Positions 17,694 to 28,111 of a DNA stretch of 64,000 bases are shown here, in pieces. The position numbers and the translations under genes are program-made. The DNA comes from Pseudomonas gingeri (GTDB taxonomy: Bacteria; Pseudomonadota; Gammaproteobacteria; Pseudomonadales; Pseudomonadaceae). The stretch spans positions 124,001-188,000 of the forward strand of contig NZ_JACAPR010000010.1 of the NCBI RefSeq assembly GCF_013385635.1, read 5' to 3'. Numbering within the stretch: the stretch's first letter is position 1; the number at the start of each line of letters is the position of its first letter. The notes beneath the pieces were generated by a model that was not told the origin of the DNA, searched no databases, and saw only the letters and a list, made by a program, of their open reading frames with translations.

Positions 17694-17981
17694 TCGGCAG
17701 TCAACCGTTTGAAGGTCTTCCTCCGCTTTTATTGCCTTTACGGTGCGTTTTTCCTCTCATTTGAATGGCATGGGCTTGAGTAAAGCTCATGAAACAGTGG
17801 GTCGCTAATGGAATGATGCCTTGTAGCTAAAAAAAATCCGAAACGACGCTGTTGTGCTATATCACGCGCGATGTAGAGCGGTCGGTGGTGCTGGCGATGA
17901 AATAAAATCAGGGGCGACAGGTCGTTTTCCGTCGGTTGCGGTCCACATGTTTCAGGCCCATCGACACAGGAGAAACCGCTC

Positions 17982-18881
17982 ATGAACGAGCGCAAGGCAT
18001 TGCTGATTCTGCATGGTAAGCAGGCCCTCAACGAAGAGGTTCGGGCGGCGGTCGAGGGCAAGCGGCGGGAAGGTTGGGAACTGGCCGTGCGTGTCACCTG
18101 GGAGGCCGGCGATGCCAGGCGTCTGGTGAATGAAGCGCTGGAGACGGGCTATCGGCAACTGATTGCCGGCGGCGGCGATGGCACCTTGCGTGATATCGCC
18201 GAGGCGCTGGTGCTGGCGAACAGCGAGGCGAGCCTGGTGCTGATGCCGCTGGGCACCGCCAATGATTTTGCCCGTGCCGCCGGGGTGCCGCTGGAACCGG
18301 CCCTGGCTTTGCAACTGCTGGACGTGCCGGCCCGGCCGATCGACCTGGGGGCCGTTGGCGGGCAGTTGTTCCTGAACATGGCCACTGGAGGATTCGGCAG
18401 CCAGGTGACGGTCAATACTTCGGAAGACCTGAAGAAAGTCCTGGGCGGCGCCGCCTACCTGTTCACCGGGCTGTCACGCTTCAGCGAATTGCACGCCGCC
18501 TATGGCGAATTGCAGGGACCGGATTTTCATTGGCGGGGTGAGTTGCTGGCATTGGGTATCGGCAACGGGCGCCAGGCGGGCGGTGGGCATCTGCTGTGCC
18601 CCGAGGCGTTGGCCGATGATGGCCTGCTCGATATCAGTATCCTGCCGGCGCCCCAGGAGGTGGTCGGTACCCTGCGCAGCCTGATGAGCGATGGCTGGGG
18701 GCTCGACAACATGTTTGTCCGGGCCCGCCTGCCCTGGGTCGAGATCAAGGTCGCCGAAGGCTTGTACCTGAACCTCGACGGCGAACCGCTGGAGAGTGAT
18801 TGCCTGCGGTTCGAGGCGCGTGCCGGGGCGTTGCGGGTGCACTTGCCGGCGGATTCGCCACTGCTCAGTCGTCGAGGCTGA
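17982..18881 (+). CDS. yegS: YegS-like diacylglycerol/lipid kinase
   Basis: A 299-residue protein of the YegS/DagK_cat family. The nucleotide-binding GGGDGT motif lies at residues 63-68 (QLIAGGGDGTLRDIAEAL), followed by LMPLGTANDFARAAGVP and, in the C-terminal beta-sandwich, NLDGEPLES. YegS in E. coli phosphorylates phosphatidylglycerol in vitro, so the physiological substrate here is uncertain. SD AGGAGAAACC precedes the ATG. The 3' end overlaps the end of the convergent response regulator by 17 bases. It is divergent from the psl operon and shares the upstream region with it. Confidence 0.88.
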   Translation: MNERKALLILHGKQALNEEVRAAVEGKRREGWELAVRVTWEAGDARRLVNEALETGYRQLIAGGGDGTLRDIAEALVLANSEASLVLMPLGTANDFARAAGVPLEPALALQLLDVPARPIDLGAVGGQLFLNMATGGFGSQVTVNTSEDLKKVLGGAAYLFTGLSRFSELHAAYGELQGPDFHWRGELLALGIGNGRQAGGGHLLCPEALADDGLLDISILPAPQEVVGTLRSLMSDGWGLDNMFVRARLPWVEIKVAEGLYLNLDGEPLESDCLRFEARAGALRVHLPADSPLLSRRG

Positions 18882-19524
18882 TGATGCGCTCGCGGACAGC
18901 GAACAGGACCAGCCCGGCGACGTCGAAAATCTGCAGGCGCTTCATGATCTGCGAACGGTGGGTTTCCACGGTCTTGATGCTCAGGCCCAGGCCGTTGGCG
19001 ATTTCCCGGGTGGATTTGCCGCGCACGATCAGCCTGAGGATCTCCAGCTGGCGTCCGGTCAGGTTGTGGGTTTCGGCTTCTACCGGCGAATGGCGCTGGA
19101 CCTGGGTCAGGGCCTGGTTGATCACCGTGTGGGCGATTGCCGGACTGAGGTAGCGCTCGTCGTTGCGCAAGGCTTCCAGAGCCTGGGCCAGTTCGGTGGC
19201 GGTGGTGTCCTTGAGCAGGTAGCCATGGGCGCCGATCTCCAGGGCCTGCATGATCAATTGCGGGTCGGTGTGCATCGACAGGATCAGTACCTTGCTCTGC
19301 GGGCGTACCGCCTGGAGCTGGCGCAAGGCATCGAGGCCGCCGGTATCGCGCATGGACAGGTCGAGCAGGATGATATCCGGGTTCAGGCGTTCGACGGCTT
19401 CGAGCAACTGTGCGCCGTCATTGGCTTCGCCGATCACGGCGTAGCCTGGAATATCCAGCACCAGGGCACGCACACCGGCCCTGATCAGTGAGTGGTCATC
19501 CACAAGAAGTAAGTTGCAGGTCAT
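18865..19524 (-). CDS. NarL/LuxR-family response regulator
   Basis: A 219-residue two-domain regulator. The receiver domain has acidic Asp9/Asp10 and phosphoacceptor Asp55 (IILLDLSM), with Lys in GYLLKD near residue 105. The C-terminal LuxR-type helix-turn-helix (LTGRQLEILRLIVRGKSTREIANGLGLSIKTVETHRSQIMKRL) binds DNA. It is the partner of the histidine kinase immediately upstream, whose stop it overlaps by four bases. The ATG start gives MTCNLLLVDDHSLIRAGV. Target genes cannot be deduced; the psl operon and cheV are near but no direct link is visible. Confidence 0.93.
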   Translation of the reverse strand: MTCNLLLVDDHSLIRAGVRALVLDIPGYAVIGEANDGAQLLEAVERLNPDIILLDLSMRDTGGLDALRQLQAVRPQSKVLILSMHTDPQLIMQALEIGAHGYLLKDTTATELAQALEALRNDERYLSPAIAHTVINQALTQVQRHSPVEAETHNLTGRQLEILRLIVRGKSTREIANGLGLSIKTVETHRSQIMKRLQIFDVAGLVLFAVRERIISLDD

Positions 19525-20426
19525 AGAACCTTATTCGTACTGGCTCGTTCGAGGGCCCGGGGGGCCCAGGGAAGAAGGGCTTCGATTTGCGTACCTTTGC
19601 CGGGTCCGCTACTGACTGTCAATGTGCCGCCCAGCTGTTCGATCCGCTCCGCCATGCCGGCCATGCCGCGCTGGCCTTGCTCGCCCGGATTGGCTGCCGG
19701 GGAAAAGCCCAGGCCATCGTCGGCGATGTGCAACGACAGGCCTTCGGGCAGGCGCTTGAGGCGTATCAGCAGATTATTGGCCTTGGCGTGGCGGAGCATG
19801 TTGGTGACGGCCTCCTGGGTCACGCGAAAGGCGGTCACGGCCATTTCCTCGGACAATCCGGTCAGCCGCTGCTGGCATTCCAGGCTCCAGTGCACCGTGC
19901 TATTGCCCAGGGTCTTGAGCAGATGGGCACGCAGACTGGCTTCCAGTCCGAGGCTGGCCAACTGGCGTGGATTGAGGATTGCCGAAACGTCCCGTACCTT
20001 GGCCAGGGTTTCGTCCAGGGTGTTGCTCAGATCGGCGCAATGGTTGCGCAACTCTTCCGGCAGACGGCCCTGCAGCCACTGGGTCTGCAGCTTGGCGGCC
20101 GTCAGCAGTTGGCCGATATCGTCGTGCAGTTCACGGCTGAGGCGGTGACGTTCGTTTTCCTGGACTTCCAGCAGGCGATCGGCGAGTTCCTGGGGTTGAA
20201 AATTGATCGAGGTCTGGTACACCCGGTGCTGCAGCCAGACGCTGGTCAGCGCGGCCAGATTCAACATCAGCAGGATCAGCAGCAACAGGCTTCGCGGCAG
20301 GCTCGAACAGTTCAGATAGACCGACAGGCTCATCACGGCCGAGGCGACACATAACAAGACGGTCAGCCGGCGGGCATTTTTGCGAGAGGGGAGCCAAGGT
20401 TTTAATGACTTGAGGCTGGCGTACAT
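19521..20426 (-). CDS. Membrane sensor histidine kinase (HisKA_3 family)
   Basis: About 301 residues from the ATG at 20426; a TTG at 20441 would add five. Two hydrophobic helices lie near residues 21-38 and 46-66, with almost no periplasmic loop, so the signal is probably sensed in the membrane or cytoplasm. The HisKA_3 box ERHRLSRELHDDIGQLL places the phosphorylated His at residue 101, directly followed by the DD characteristic of NarX/DegS-type kinases. The ATPase domain ends with DDGLGFSPAANPGEQGQRGMAGMAERI. It is cotranscribed with the response regulator (four-base overlap). Confidence 0.9.
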   Translation of the reverse strand: MYASLKSLKPWLPSRKNARRLTVLLCVASAVMSLSVYLNCSSLPRSLLLLILLMLNLAALTSVWLQHRVYQTSINFQPQELADRLLEVQENERHRLSRELHDDIGQLLTAAKLQTQWLQGRLPEELRNHCADLSNTLDETLAKVRDVSAILNPRQLASLGLEASLRAHLLKTLGNSTVHWSLECQQRLTGLSEEMAVTAFRVTQEAVTNMLRHAKANNLLIRLKRLPEGLSLHIADDGLGFSPAANPGEQGQRGMAGMAERIEQLGGTLTVSSGPGKGTQIEALLPWAPRALERASTNKVL

Positions 20427-20920
20427 AGCGTGTAGAGCCAATGAATGTTCGCTACGGGGAGCCCCACGCTGTCACCGGCGGGACTCTGTTGAAAAACGGC
20501 TACGGTTCAATACTTATACACAAGGTGACGCAATGTATATGTTTATAGGCCAAGACAACGCTGGCCGTCATGACGAATCGAGATGAAATCACTTTGCCAT
20601 CAAGCACATAAGTGAGCGGGCAGCATAATAGCACTTCGTTTAAGGTTGGTCGTCCCCGGTGATATATGTCCGAGTGGTCAGCATTTTTGTACGATGGTTC
20701 CGCTACGCCTGGAAAACCGCTTGCTGCAACCGCTTTACTTGTGAACTTACGGCACTTTGTCGTGTACACGCTAGTTATTCTTTGCGCACTAAAAAGCCCA
20801 GCCTGAAGCCCGAAAGTTGGTTGTTAGTTGGTCGTGTCGGTTTTGACTATGGAGGAGGCGTAAGGCGCGCTTAACTATTGGAAATAGCTAATATAAATGC
20901 ATGGGCGAGGGTGCTGCTAT
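20427..20920. other. Gene-free region upstream of the two-component pair
   Basis: About 490 bases, noticeably AT-richer than the flanking genes. Only short open frames without good ribosome sites are present. It should carry the promoter of the histidine kinase operon and the 3' end of the Hpt gene. A small inverted repeat (CTATT GGA AATAG, near 20874-20886) lies downstream of the Hpt gene. I see no RNA gene. Confidence 0.5.
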
Positions 20921-21385
20921 TCAAACGGATTGTCCGGGAAAGGTGATCAGCGCGAAGGCTTTCGGTTCGGTGAACAGGGTTCCGGAAAGGTCGGTCTGGG
21001 CTGCCAGGGCCGCGATCAGTTCAGCCTGTTCGCTGTCGTCGAGGCTGAGCTGGCCGGTATAGGGATCGATCAGTTCCAGTTGCCATGCCAGCAGGGTCAG
21101 GCAGTCCTGCAGGGCCTGCAAGGCGTCATTGTGCAGGTTGAGCTGCTGGGGAGCATGGCTCAGTACGCCGTGGATATGCCGGGAAAAGTCGGCCATGCAG
21201 CGCACGCCGAGCACATCGGCCCGTCCGGCCAGCTTGTGCAGCGCGGCGAGCAGGCAATCGATCGCATCCCGATCGTTGCGGATCAGGCCCAGGTGCTGGC
21301 AGCACTCCTGCATTTTCGCTTGCAGGGTCCCGGCCTCGACGAGGAATTCAGGCAGACTCGTCTGCCACTCTTTACCGTTCAGCAT
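20921..21385 (-). CDS. Hpt-domain phosphotransfer protein
   Basis: A 154-residue, mostly helical protein. His50 lies in LLAALHKLAGRADVLGV, which matches the Hpt signature (H-x-L-x-G) in which the histidine carries the phosphoryl group between receiver domains. There is no kinase or receiver domain in the same chain. The second half (residues 75-154) has no recognised motif. It stands alone, between the NarL-type pair and CheV. It could serve a hybrid kinase encoded elsewhere. A terminator cannot be identified. Confidence 0.72.
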   Translation of the reverse strand: MLNGKEWQTSLPEFLVEAGTLQAKMQECCQHLGLIRNDRDAIDCLLAALHKLAGRADVLGVRCMADFSRHIHGVLSHAPQQLNLHNDALQALQDCLTLLAWQLELIDPYTGQLSLDDSEQAELIAALAAQTDLSGTLFTEPKAFALITFPGQSV

Positions 21386-21962
21386 GCTTTATCTCCATGA
21401 AAACATCGGCAGGCGATAGAACGTCGCGCTTGGCGAACGGCGTTAAGTTAATGTCGGCCAACAGAGGATGTCTGTAGTCTGTTTCCGATTGTTTCAGTCT
21501 TGGTGTATTGCGCAACATTCTTGGGCCGCGCGTGCTCATCTTCAGGAAAATCAGTCCAGGCGATTGCAAGGATCGTTCGAAAGGGCCGTTCCAGAGCGCT
21601 CCAACAAGATTTGTGAGGCGTCTCTTCTGGTTTGCTGGCCACCGTCCCGCGATCGAAAGCAAAAGCCTGACTCCGTTCATGCAATGAGAATGGCGTCACA
21701 TTAATGGCTATTGGATATCGCGAATATCAGGTTGGGCCTGATTGTTACTAGGGGATTCCCCTATGGAGGGGAACAAAAAGAACAATTTGTGGTCGCGCCG
21801 CGAGGGAATGTATCGAGTTCTGGCGATGAGTCCAGTAAAGCATGATGTTAATGTGACATCAAACGTTTTACATGGCATTTTGTCGGAGGGTCAAGGTCTG
21901 GCAGGTTCAGCCGATAACTCTCTCAATGTAGTTTTTTTGTATCAGCGCCCCAGGAGTGATTG
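21386..21962. other. Intergenic control region of cheV
   Basis: A 577-base region. The first half shows no supported gene. It contains a perfect short hairpin TAGGGG ATT CCCCTA (21749-21763) and the FliA-type promoter listed separately. A 66-codon open frame beginning at 21763 ends on the cheV start but crosses the promoter and is doubtful. Confidence 0.5.
21891..21917 (+). promoter_or_regulatory. FliA (sigma-28) type promoter of cheV
   Basis: TCAAGGTC at 21891-21898 and a perfect GCCGATAA at 21910-21917 are separated by 11 bases, the arrangement of flagellar sigma-28 promoters. It lies 45 bases before the cheV start codon, which places this chemotaxis gene in the late flagellar regulon. Confidence 0.75.
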
Positions 21963-22892
21963 ATGGCCGGCATTCTCGACACGGTAGACCAACGTACGCA
22001 ACTGGTGGGTGAGAATCGTCTGGAGATTCTCATGTTTCGCCTGGCCGGTCGCCAGCTGTTCGCGATCAACGTGTTCAAGGTTCAGGAAGTCCTGCAACTG
22101 CCCAAGCTGACCCTGATGCCCCAGCGCCATCCGTTTGTCTGTGGTGTGGTCAACCTGCGGGGGCAGACCCTGCCGGTGATCGACTTGTCCCAGGCGATCG
22201 GCATGCGCCCCCTGGTGCCGGGCCCCAACAGCACCATTATCGTGACCGAATACAACCGCTCGGTGCAGGCATTCCTGGTCGGTGGCGTGGATCGCATCGT
22301 CAACATGAACTGGGAAGCGATCCTGCCGCCGCCGACGAGTGCCGGTCGCCAGCACTACCTGACCGCCATCAGCAAGGTCGACGACCAGTTGGTGGAAATC
22401 ATCGACGTCGAGAAAGTCCTGGCCGAGATCGTCCCGTATAACGCCAAGGTGTCCCGTGAAAAACTCGACGACCCGGTGATGGAGCGTGCGCGGGGCCGTG
22501 AGGTGCTGCTGGTCGATGACTCCAACGTGGCCTTGTCGCAGTTGCGCGACACCCTGGGCCAGCTGGGAGTGAAGATGCATATCGCCAGCGATGGCTTGAA
22601 GGCCTTGAACATGCTCAAGGGGTGGGCCGACTCCGGGGAGGTGATGACCGACAAGCTGCTGATGGTCTTTACCGATGCGGAAATGCCGGAGATGGACGGT
22701 TATCGCCTGACCACCGAGATCCGCAACGACCCGCGTCTGCGCGGTCTTTATGTGGTGTTGCATACCTCGCTGTCCGGCAGCTTCAACGATGCCATGGTGA
22801 AGAAGGTCGGCTGCGACAACTTCCTCTCCAAGTTCCAGCCCGACAAACTGGTGGATGTGGTGCGCCAGCGCCTGTTGCTGGACGAAGCCTGA
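21963..22892 (+). CDS. cheV: Chemotaxis coupling protein CheV (CheW-receiver fusion)
   Basis: A 309-residue protein. Residues about 15-160 form a CheW-type coupling domain (MFRLAGRQLFAINVFKVQEVLQ, CGVVNLRGQTLPVIDLSQAIG). Residues about 178-305 form a receiver domain (VLLVDDSNVALSQLRDTL, FTDAEMPEMDGYRLTTEIR) with the phosphoacceptor Asp in FTDAEMP. CheV couples chemoreceptors to CheA and may act as a phosphate sink. The ATG at 21963 has SD AGGAGTG; an upstream TTG adds one residue. A FliA-type promoter is directly upstream. It is a single gene, followed by a REP pair. Confidence 0.93.
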   Translation: MAGILDTVDQRTQLVGENRLEILMFRLAGRQLFAINVFKVQEVLQLPKLTLMPQRHPFVCGVVNLRGQTLPVIDLSQAIGMRPLVPGPNSTIIVTEYNRSVQAFLVGGVDRIVNMNWEAILPPPTSAGRQHYLTAISKVDDQLVEIIDVEKVLAEIVPYNAKVSREKLDDPVMERARGREVLLVDDSNVALSQLRDTLGQLGVKMHIASDGLKALNMLKGWADSGEVMTDKLLMVFTDAEMPEMDGYRLTTEIRNDPRLRGLYVVLHTSLSGSFNDAMVKKVGCDNFLSKFQPDKLVDVVRQRLLLDEA

Positions 22893-22907
22893 CACGGCCA
22901 TGGTCAT

Positions 22908-23005
22908 GTAGGCGCCGGCTTGCCGATGCGGAGTTTGTGAGAGGGGGCTTGCCCCCGAAGCTTTTAGGGCCTTAAGGGCCTCATCGCCAGCAAGCCGGCT
23001 CCTAC
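22908..23005. repeat. REP pair after cheV
   Basis: Left arm GTAGGCGCCGGCTTGC (22908-22923) and right arm GCAAGCCGGCTCCTAC (22990-23005) are inverted, with one mismatch (C for A in the left arm). Inside is a second perfect hairpin GGGGGC TT GCCCCC (22943-22956). It lies between cheV and the MOSC gene. Confidence 0.85.
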
Positions 23006-23088
23006 AGCTCCCTGTTTGGCCGGCGGCTCTGTGTTGCACCTGTTCACCCTCCTGTAGAATTGCTGTTTTACCTCCACAGGAGTTGGAC

Positions 23089-23895
23089 ATGTTGCGTCTG
23101 AGCGCGCTGTATCGTTATCCGTTGAAGTCCGGCAAGGGCGAATCTCTGCAGCACGGCTCGCTCGACGAGTTGGGGTTGAGCGGGGATCGACGCTGGATGG
23201 TGGTGGACGAAGCCAGCGGACGTTTCCTGACCCAGCGTGCCGTGGCCGGCATGAGCCAGTTGTCCGCCTTGTGGAATGTCGCGGGCGGCCTGACCTTGAG
23301 CGCGCCGGGGCGCTCGGCGCTGGACGTGGCATTGCCGTCGGCAGACCAGTCGTTGCGCGGCGTGACTATCTGGAGCGATACCTTGCGCGTGCCCGATGCC
23401 GGTGATGAAGCGGCGGCCTGGCTCAGCGAATTTATCGGCAAGCCGGTGCGCCTGGTGCATGTGCCGCTGGAGCGGGCGCGGATAACCCAGGCGGGTTACG
23501 GCAATGACGATGACCGTGTGGCGTTTGCCGATGGTTTCCCGCTGTTACTGATCGGTCAGGCATCGCTGGAGGATCTTTCCCATAAAGTCGGACGACCTCT
23601 GGAGATGCTGCGTTTTCGTCCCAACCTGGTGATCGAGGGCAGCACGGCGTTTGCCGAGGACCAGTGGAAGCGCATTCGCATCGGCGACGTCGAGTTTCGG
23701 GTGGTCAAGCCGTGCTCACGCTGCATCCTGACCACCATTGATCCGCAGTCCGGGGAGCGTAGTGCCGACCGGGAGCCGTTGACGACCCTCAAGACCTACC
23801 GCGAGCAAGGTGGGGATGTGATGTTCGGGCAGAACCTGGTCAATGACGGCCAGGGTCGGCTTGAGGTGGGGATGCCGGTGACCGTTCTCGAATAA
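23089..23895 (+). CDS. MOSC-domain protein (YcbX/mARC type, short form)
   Basis: A 268-residue protein. The MOSC N-terminal beta-barrel starts LSALYRYPLKSGKGESLQHG and LGLSGDRRWMVVDEASGRFLTQR. The MOSC domain follows, with LVIEGSTAFAEDQWKRIRIGDVEF and the conserved cysteine region VVKPCSRCILTTIDPQSGER. These proteins bind the molybdenum cofactor and reduce N-hydroxylated compounds. E. coli YcbX has an extra C-terminal 2Fe-2S domain (about 369 residues), which is absent here, so a separate electron donor would be needed. AGGAG lies six bases before the ATG. Confidence 0.87.
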   Translation: MLRLSALYRYPLKSGKGESLQHGSLDELGLSGDRRWMVVDEASGRFLTQRAVAGMSQLSALWNVAGGLTLSAPGRSALDVALPSADQSLRGVTIWSDTLRVPDAGDEAAAWLSEFIGKPVRLVHVPLERARITQAGYGNDDDRVAFADGFPLLLIGQASLEDLSHKVGRPLEMLRFRPNLVIEGSTAFAEDQWKRIRIGDVEFRVVKPCSRCILTTIDPQSGERSADREPLTTLKTYREQGGDVMFGQNLVNDGQGRLEVGMPVTVLE

Positions 23896-23906
23896 TGACG
23901 TGAACT

Positions 23907-23988
23907 GTAGGAGCCGGCTTGCCGGCGATCGGGGCCAGAGGTCTTGCGTCGCCTGCTCAGTCGCCATCGCCGGCAAGCCGGCTCCTGC
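23907..23988. repeat. REP pair after the MOSC gene
   Basis: A 23-base arm starting GTAGGAGCCGGCTTGCCGG (23907-23929) and its inverted copy (23966-23988, ending CTCCTGC) flank 36 bases. The two arms differ at one base. It lies between two convergent genes and may act as a bidirectional mRNA end. Confidence 0.88.
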
Positions 23989-23998
23989 AAGAGCGACA

Positions 23999-25927
23999 TC
24001 ATTGATCGTCGAAGTAACGCTCGTTCCAGTCAACCAGCGGCTGCGGGGCATTGAGCTTCTGGCCGTAGATCACCGAGTACGACAGCACGTTCTGCACGTA
24101 TTGCCGGGTTTCATCGAACGGAATGCTTTCCACCCATACGTCGAAACTCAGGTGGTTCGCACCCTTGAGCCACTGCCTGACCCGGCCCGGGCCGGCGTTG
24201 TAGGCAGCGGTGGCGAGTACGCGGTTACCGTTGAACTGCCCGTGAACCTGGCTCAGGTAGGCGGCACCCAGCTGGACGTTCTTGTCCGGGTCCAGTACCT
24301 GCTGGGGTGATGCCAGCGGGATGCTGAACTTGCGCGCGGTTTCCTTGGCGGTGCCGGGCATCAGTTGCATCAGGCCGGTGGCGCCGACGCTGGAGCGTGC
24401 GTCATCCATGAAGGCACTTTCCTGGCGGGTAATGGCGAACACCCAGCTCGAATGCAGGCCGCGCAGCTTGGCCTCACGCACCAGCGTATCGCGGTGAGCC
24501 ATCGGGAAGCGGATATCCAGGTCGTCCCAGTACTGGGCCTGGCTGATGGTACGAATCGCCGGGAAGTACCACTTCAGGTCATAGGCCAGTTTGGCCTGGG
24601 CGACCATTTCGTCGCGGTTGAACATCCGGCTTACGTGGTACCACTCGCGGCGACCGTCGACGATCTGGCCGCGATCGTGCAACTCCAGCGCCCGCCGTAC
24701 ACCCGGTGTGCTGCGGACCTTGTTGATCAGTTGCTGGCTGAGTACCAGCGGACGGTTGGTCAACTGGTAGGCAGTCTGTGAGCGATCGGCAGCGAGGAAA
24801 CCGTAGAAGTCGCGCTCGCGGGCGACATTCTTCAGCAGTACCAGCGCCTGCGGATTCTGTGGTTGCGCCAGTTCCAGGCTGCGGGCCTGCCAGTAGCGCC
24901 AGCGATTGGTCGCGGCCAGGTCCTGGGGCAGTTTGCGAGTCAACTGGTAGGCATCTTCCCAGCGTCCCAGGCGCAGCAGCAGGCGCAGGCGCCATTCGGT
25001 GACAGTGTTGTCACGCAGTTCCGGGTCGTACTGGGTCATGATATCGAGGGCGCGGCTGTCGTAGCGGCGCGCCAGGGTCAGGCCGATTTCGCGGGCGATC
25101 GAAACCTTTTCGTCACGGGAGAAGTGCATGCTGGCGGCATAGCCATCGAGCAGTGCCATGGCCTTGTCCGGATCCTGGCGGGCGAGACGGCGCAAGCCGA
25201 GGCCAACCACGTCGGACATGGCTTCATCGGCCGGCACGAAGCGCGAAGGCTGGCTCAGCAGGTCGGGTTTCTGCGCCACCTCGATCATCATCCGGCCTTG
25301 CGGGCCGAGGGTGCTCAGGCCCTTGACCAGGGCGGTGGCGAGACCGTAGTTGCGCGCTTCGGCAGCCAGCTTGAGGCGCTGCCAGCGTTTTTGCTCGGTC
25401 AGCTGACCTTCCGTCGCCCAGCGGTCGAACAGCGCGTCGCAGGCGGTTGGTTGGGTCTTGCCGGTCAGCCAGAGTTTTTCCGCCGTGGCATAGCCTTCGG
25501 CGCGCAGGTTGTGGCTGAGTTGGTACTGGCCGTTGAGGCAGTCCAGTTCGGTGAAATTCAGTTTCGGGTCGTAGTACTTGACGAAGGGGGCCCAGTCGCC
25601 ACGATCGGCCAGCCAGCGCAACCAGCGCAGCTTCATCCAGTTGGCCTGGGGCAGGTCGCCGTGTTCGGCGAGGAACTTCTCGATCTCGGCATTGCTTGCG
25701 GTTTTCAGCCGGGCGGTCAGTTCGTCGTAGGCCAGGTAGGGTTCCAGCGGGTAGCTCTGTAAGGTGTCCTGATACTGGAAATAGGGGCCTGAGTCGCCCT
25801 TGGCCAGGGCGCGCTTGGCCTCATCGTAGAGTTGGCGTTGCTGGGTGAGGTCGACAGCCTGTGCAGCTTGAACGGCGCAGGTGGAAAGAAGCAGACACGA
25901 TAAAAAATTGAAAAGACGGCTGCGCAT
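23999..25927 (-). CDS. slt: Soluble lytic murein transglycosylase
   Basis: A 642-residue periplasmic enzyme. The ATG at 25927 gives a signal peptide (MRSRLFNFLSCLLLSTCAVQAAQA) and has GGAAG upstream; an earlier in-frame start would add 16 residues before it. A long helical superhelix domain precedes the catalytic SLT domain near residues 490-600, with Glu503 in ITRQESAFMDD, followed by SSVGATGLMQLMPGTA and AAYNAGPGRV. Slt cleaves glycan strands with formation of 1,6-anhydro-muramoyl ends. NagZ, further along the window, acts later in the same recycling pathway. Confidence 0.94.
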   Translation of the reverse strand: MRSRLFNFLSCLLLSTCAVQAAQAVDLTQQRQLYDEAKRALAKGDSGPYFQYQDTLQSYPLEPYLAYDELTARLKTASNAEIEKFLAEHGDLPQANWMKLRWLRWLADRGDWAPFVKYYDPKLNFTELDCLNGQYQLSHNLRAEGYATAEKLWLTGKTQPTACDALFDRWATEGQLTEQKRWQRLKLAAEARNYGLATALVKGLSTLGPQGRMMIEVAQKPDLLSQPSRFVPADEAMSDVVGLGLRRLARQDPDKAMALLDGYAASMHFSRDEKVSIAREIGLTLARRYDSRALDIMTQYDPELRDNTVTEWRLRLLLRLGRWEDAYQLTRKLPQDLAATNRWRYWQARSLELAQPQNPQALVLLKNVARERDFYGFLAADRSQTAYQLTNRPLVLSQQLINKVRSTPGVRRALELHDRGQIVDGRREWYHVSRMFNRDEMVAQAKLAYDLKWYFPAIRTISQAQYWDDLDIRFPMAHRDTLVREAKLRGLHSSWVFAITRQESAFMDDARSSVGATGLMQLMPGTAKETARKFSIPLASPQQVLDPDKNVQLGAAYLSQVHGQFNGNRVLATAAYNAGPGRVRQWLKGANHLSFDVWVESIPFDETRQYVQNVLSYSVIYGQKLNAPQPLVDWNERYFDDQ

Positions 25928-26140
25928 GAGACTTCCGAGCAAAAAAAACGGACGAGTGCCGAACAACGCCGACACTGATTGTCGGGTAGCTTAGCCTTTT
26001 GCCGGCGACGGGCGAAAGTTTTGCCGGGCGCTGTACGCAACTTGATACTAAATGTCATCTTGGCCGGGGCATTGGCAAAAATCGCGGCCGCCTCGGGGCT
26101 CAAGTCAGGTAGAATGCGCGCCCGGTTTTTGGAGAAGCTC

Positions 26141-28060
<1,920 letters not shown>

Positions 28061-28077
28061 TTGATCGATCGGCAAGC

Positions 28078-28106
28078 AAAAAGCCCGGCTTCATGCCGGG
28101 CTTTTT
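28078..28106. terminator. Bidirectional intrinsic terminator between uup and the stress protein gene
   Basis: Stem AAGCCCGGC / GCCGGGCTT around a four- to five-base loop, with an A-run before and TTTTT after, so it works for both convergent genes. It begins 17 bases after the uup stop. Confidence 0.9.
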
Positions 28107-28111
28107 GATGA

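Larger units (their letters stand above)
17557..17981. other. Divergent control region between psl operon and the lipid kinase gene
   Basis: A 425-base gene-free region, AT-richer than its flanks. It contains the psl leader structures listed separately. A TTGACT at 17703-17698 (minus) is a possible -35 but no good -10 follows at standard distance. On the plus strand CAGGAG (17968-17973) serves the kinase gene. No further gene is supported. Confidence 0.6.

Noticed and set aside
20518..20585. 17-codon peptide frame MYMFIGQDNAGRHDESR after an AAGGTGA site
   Set aside because: Too short and isolated; no gene that it could control as a leader follows closely on the plus strand.
20659..20720. tRNA-like CCGAGTGGTCAGC string
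   Set aside because: No acceptor stem, anticodon arm or T-arm could be assembled around it.
21763..21963. 66-codon frame ending in a TGATG overlap with cheV
   Set aside because: The overlap looks like coupling, but the FliA promoter lies inside the frame, the sequence has no family features and the ribosome site is poor.
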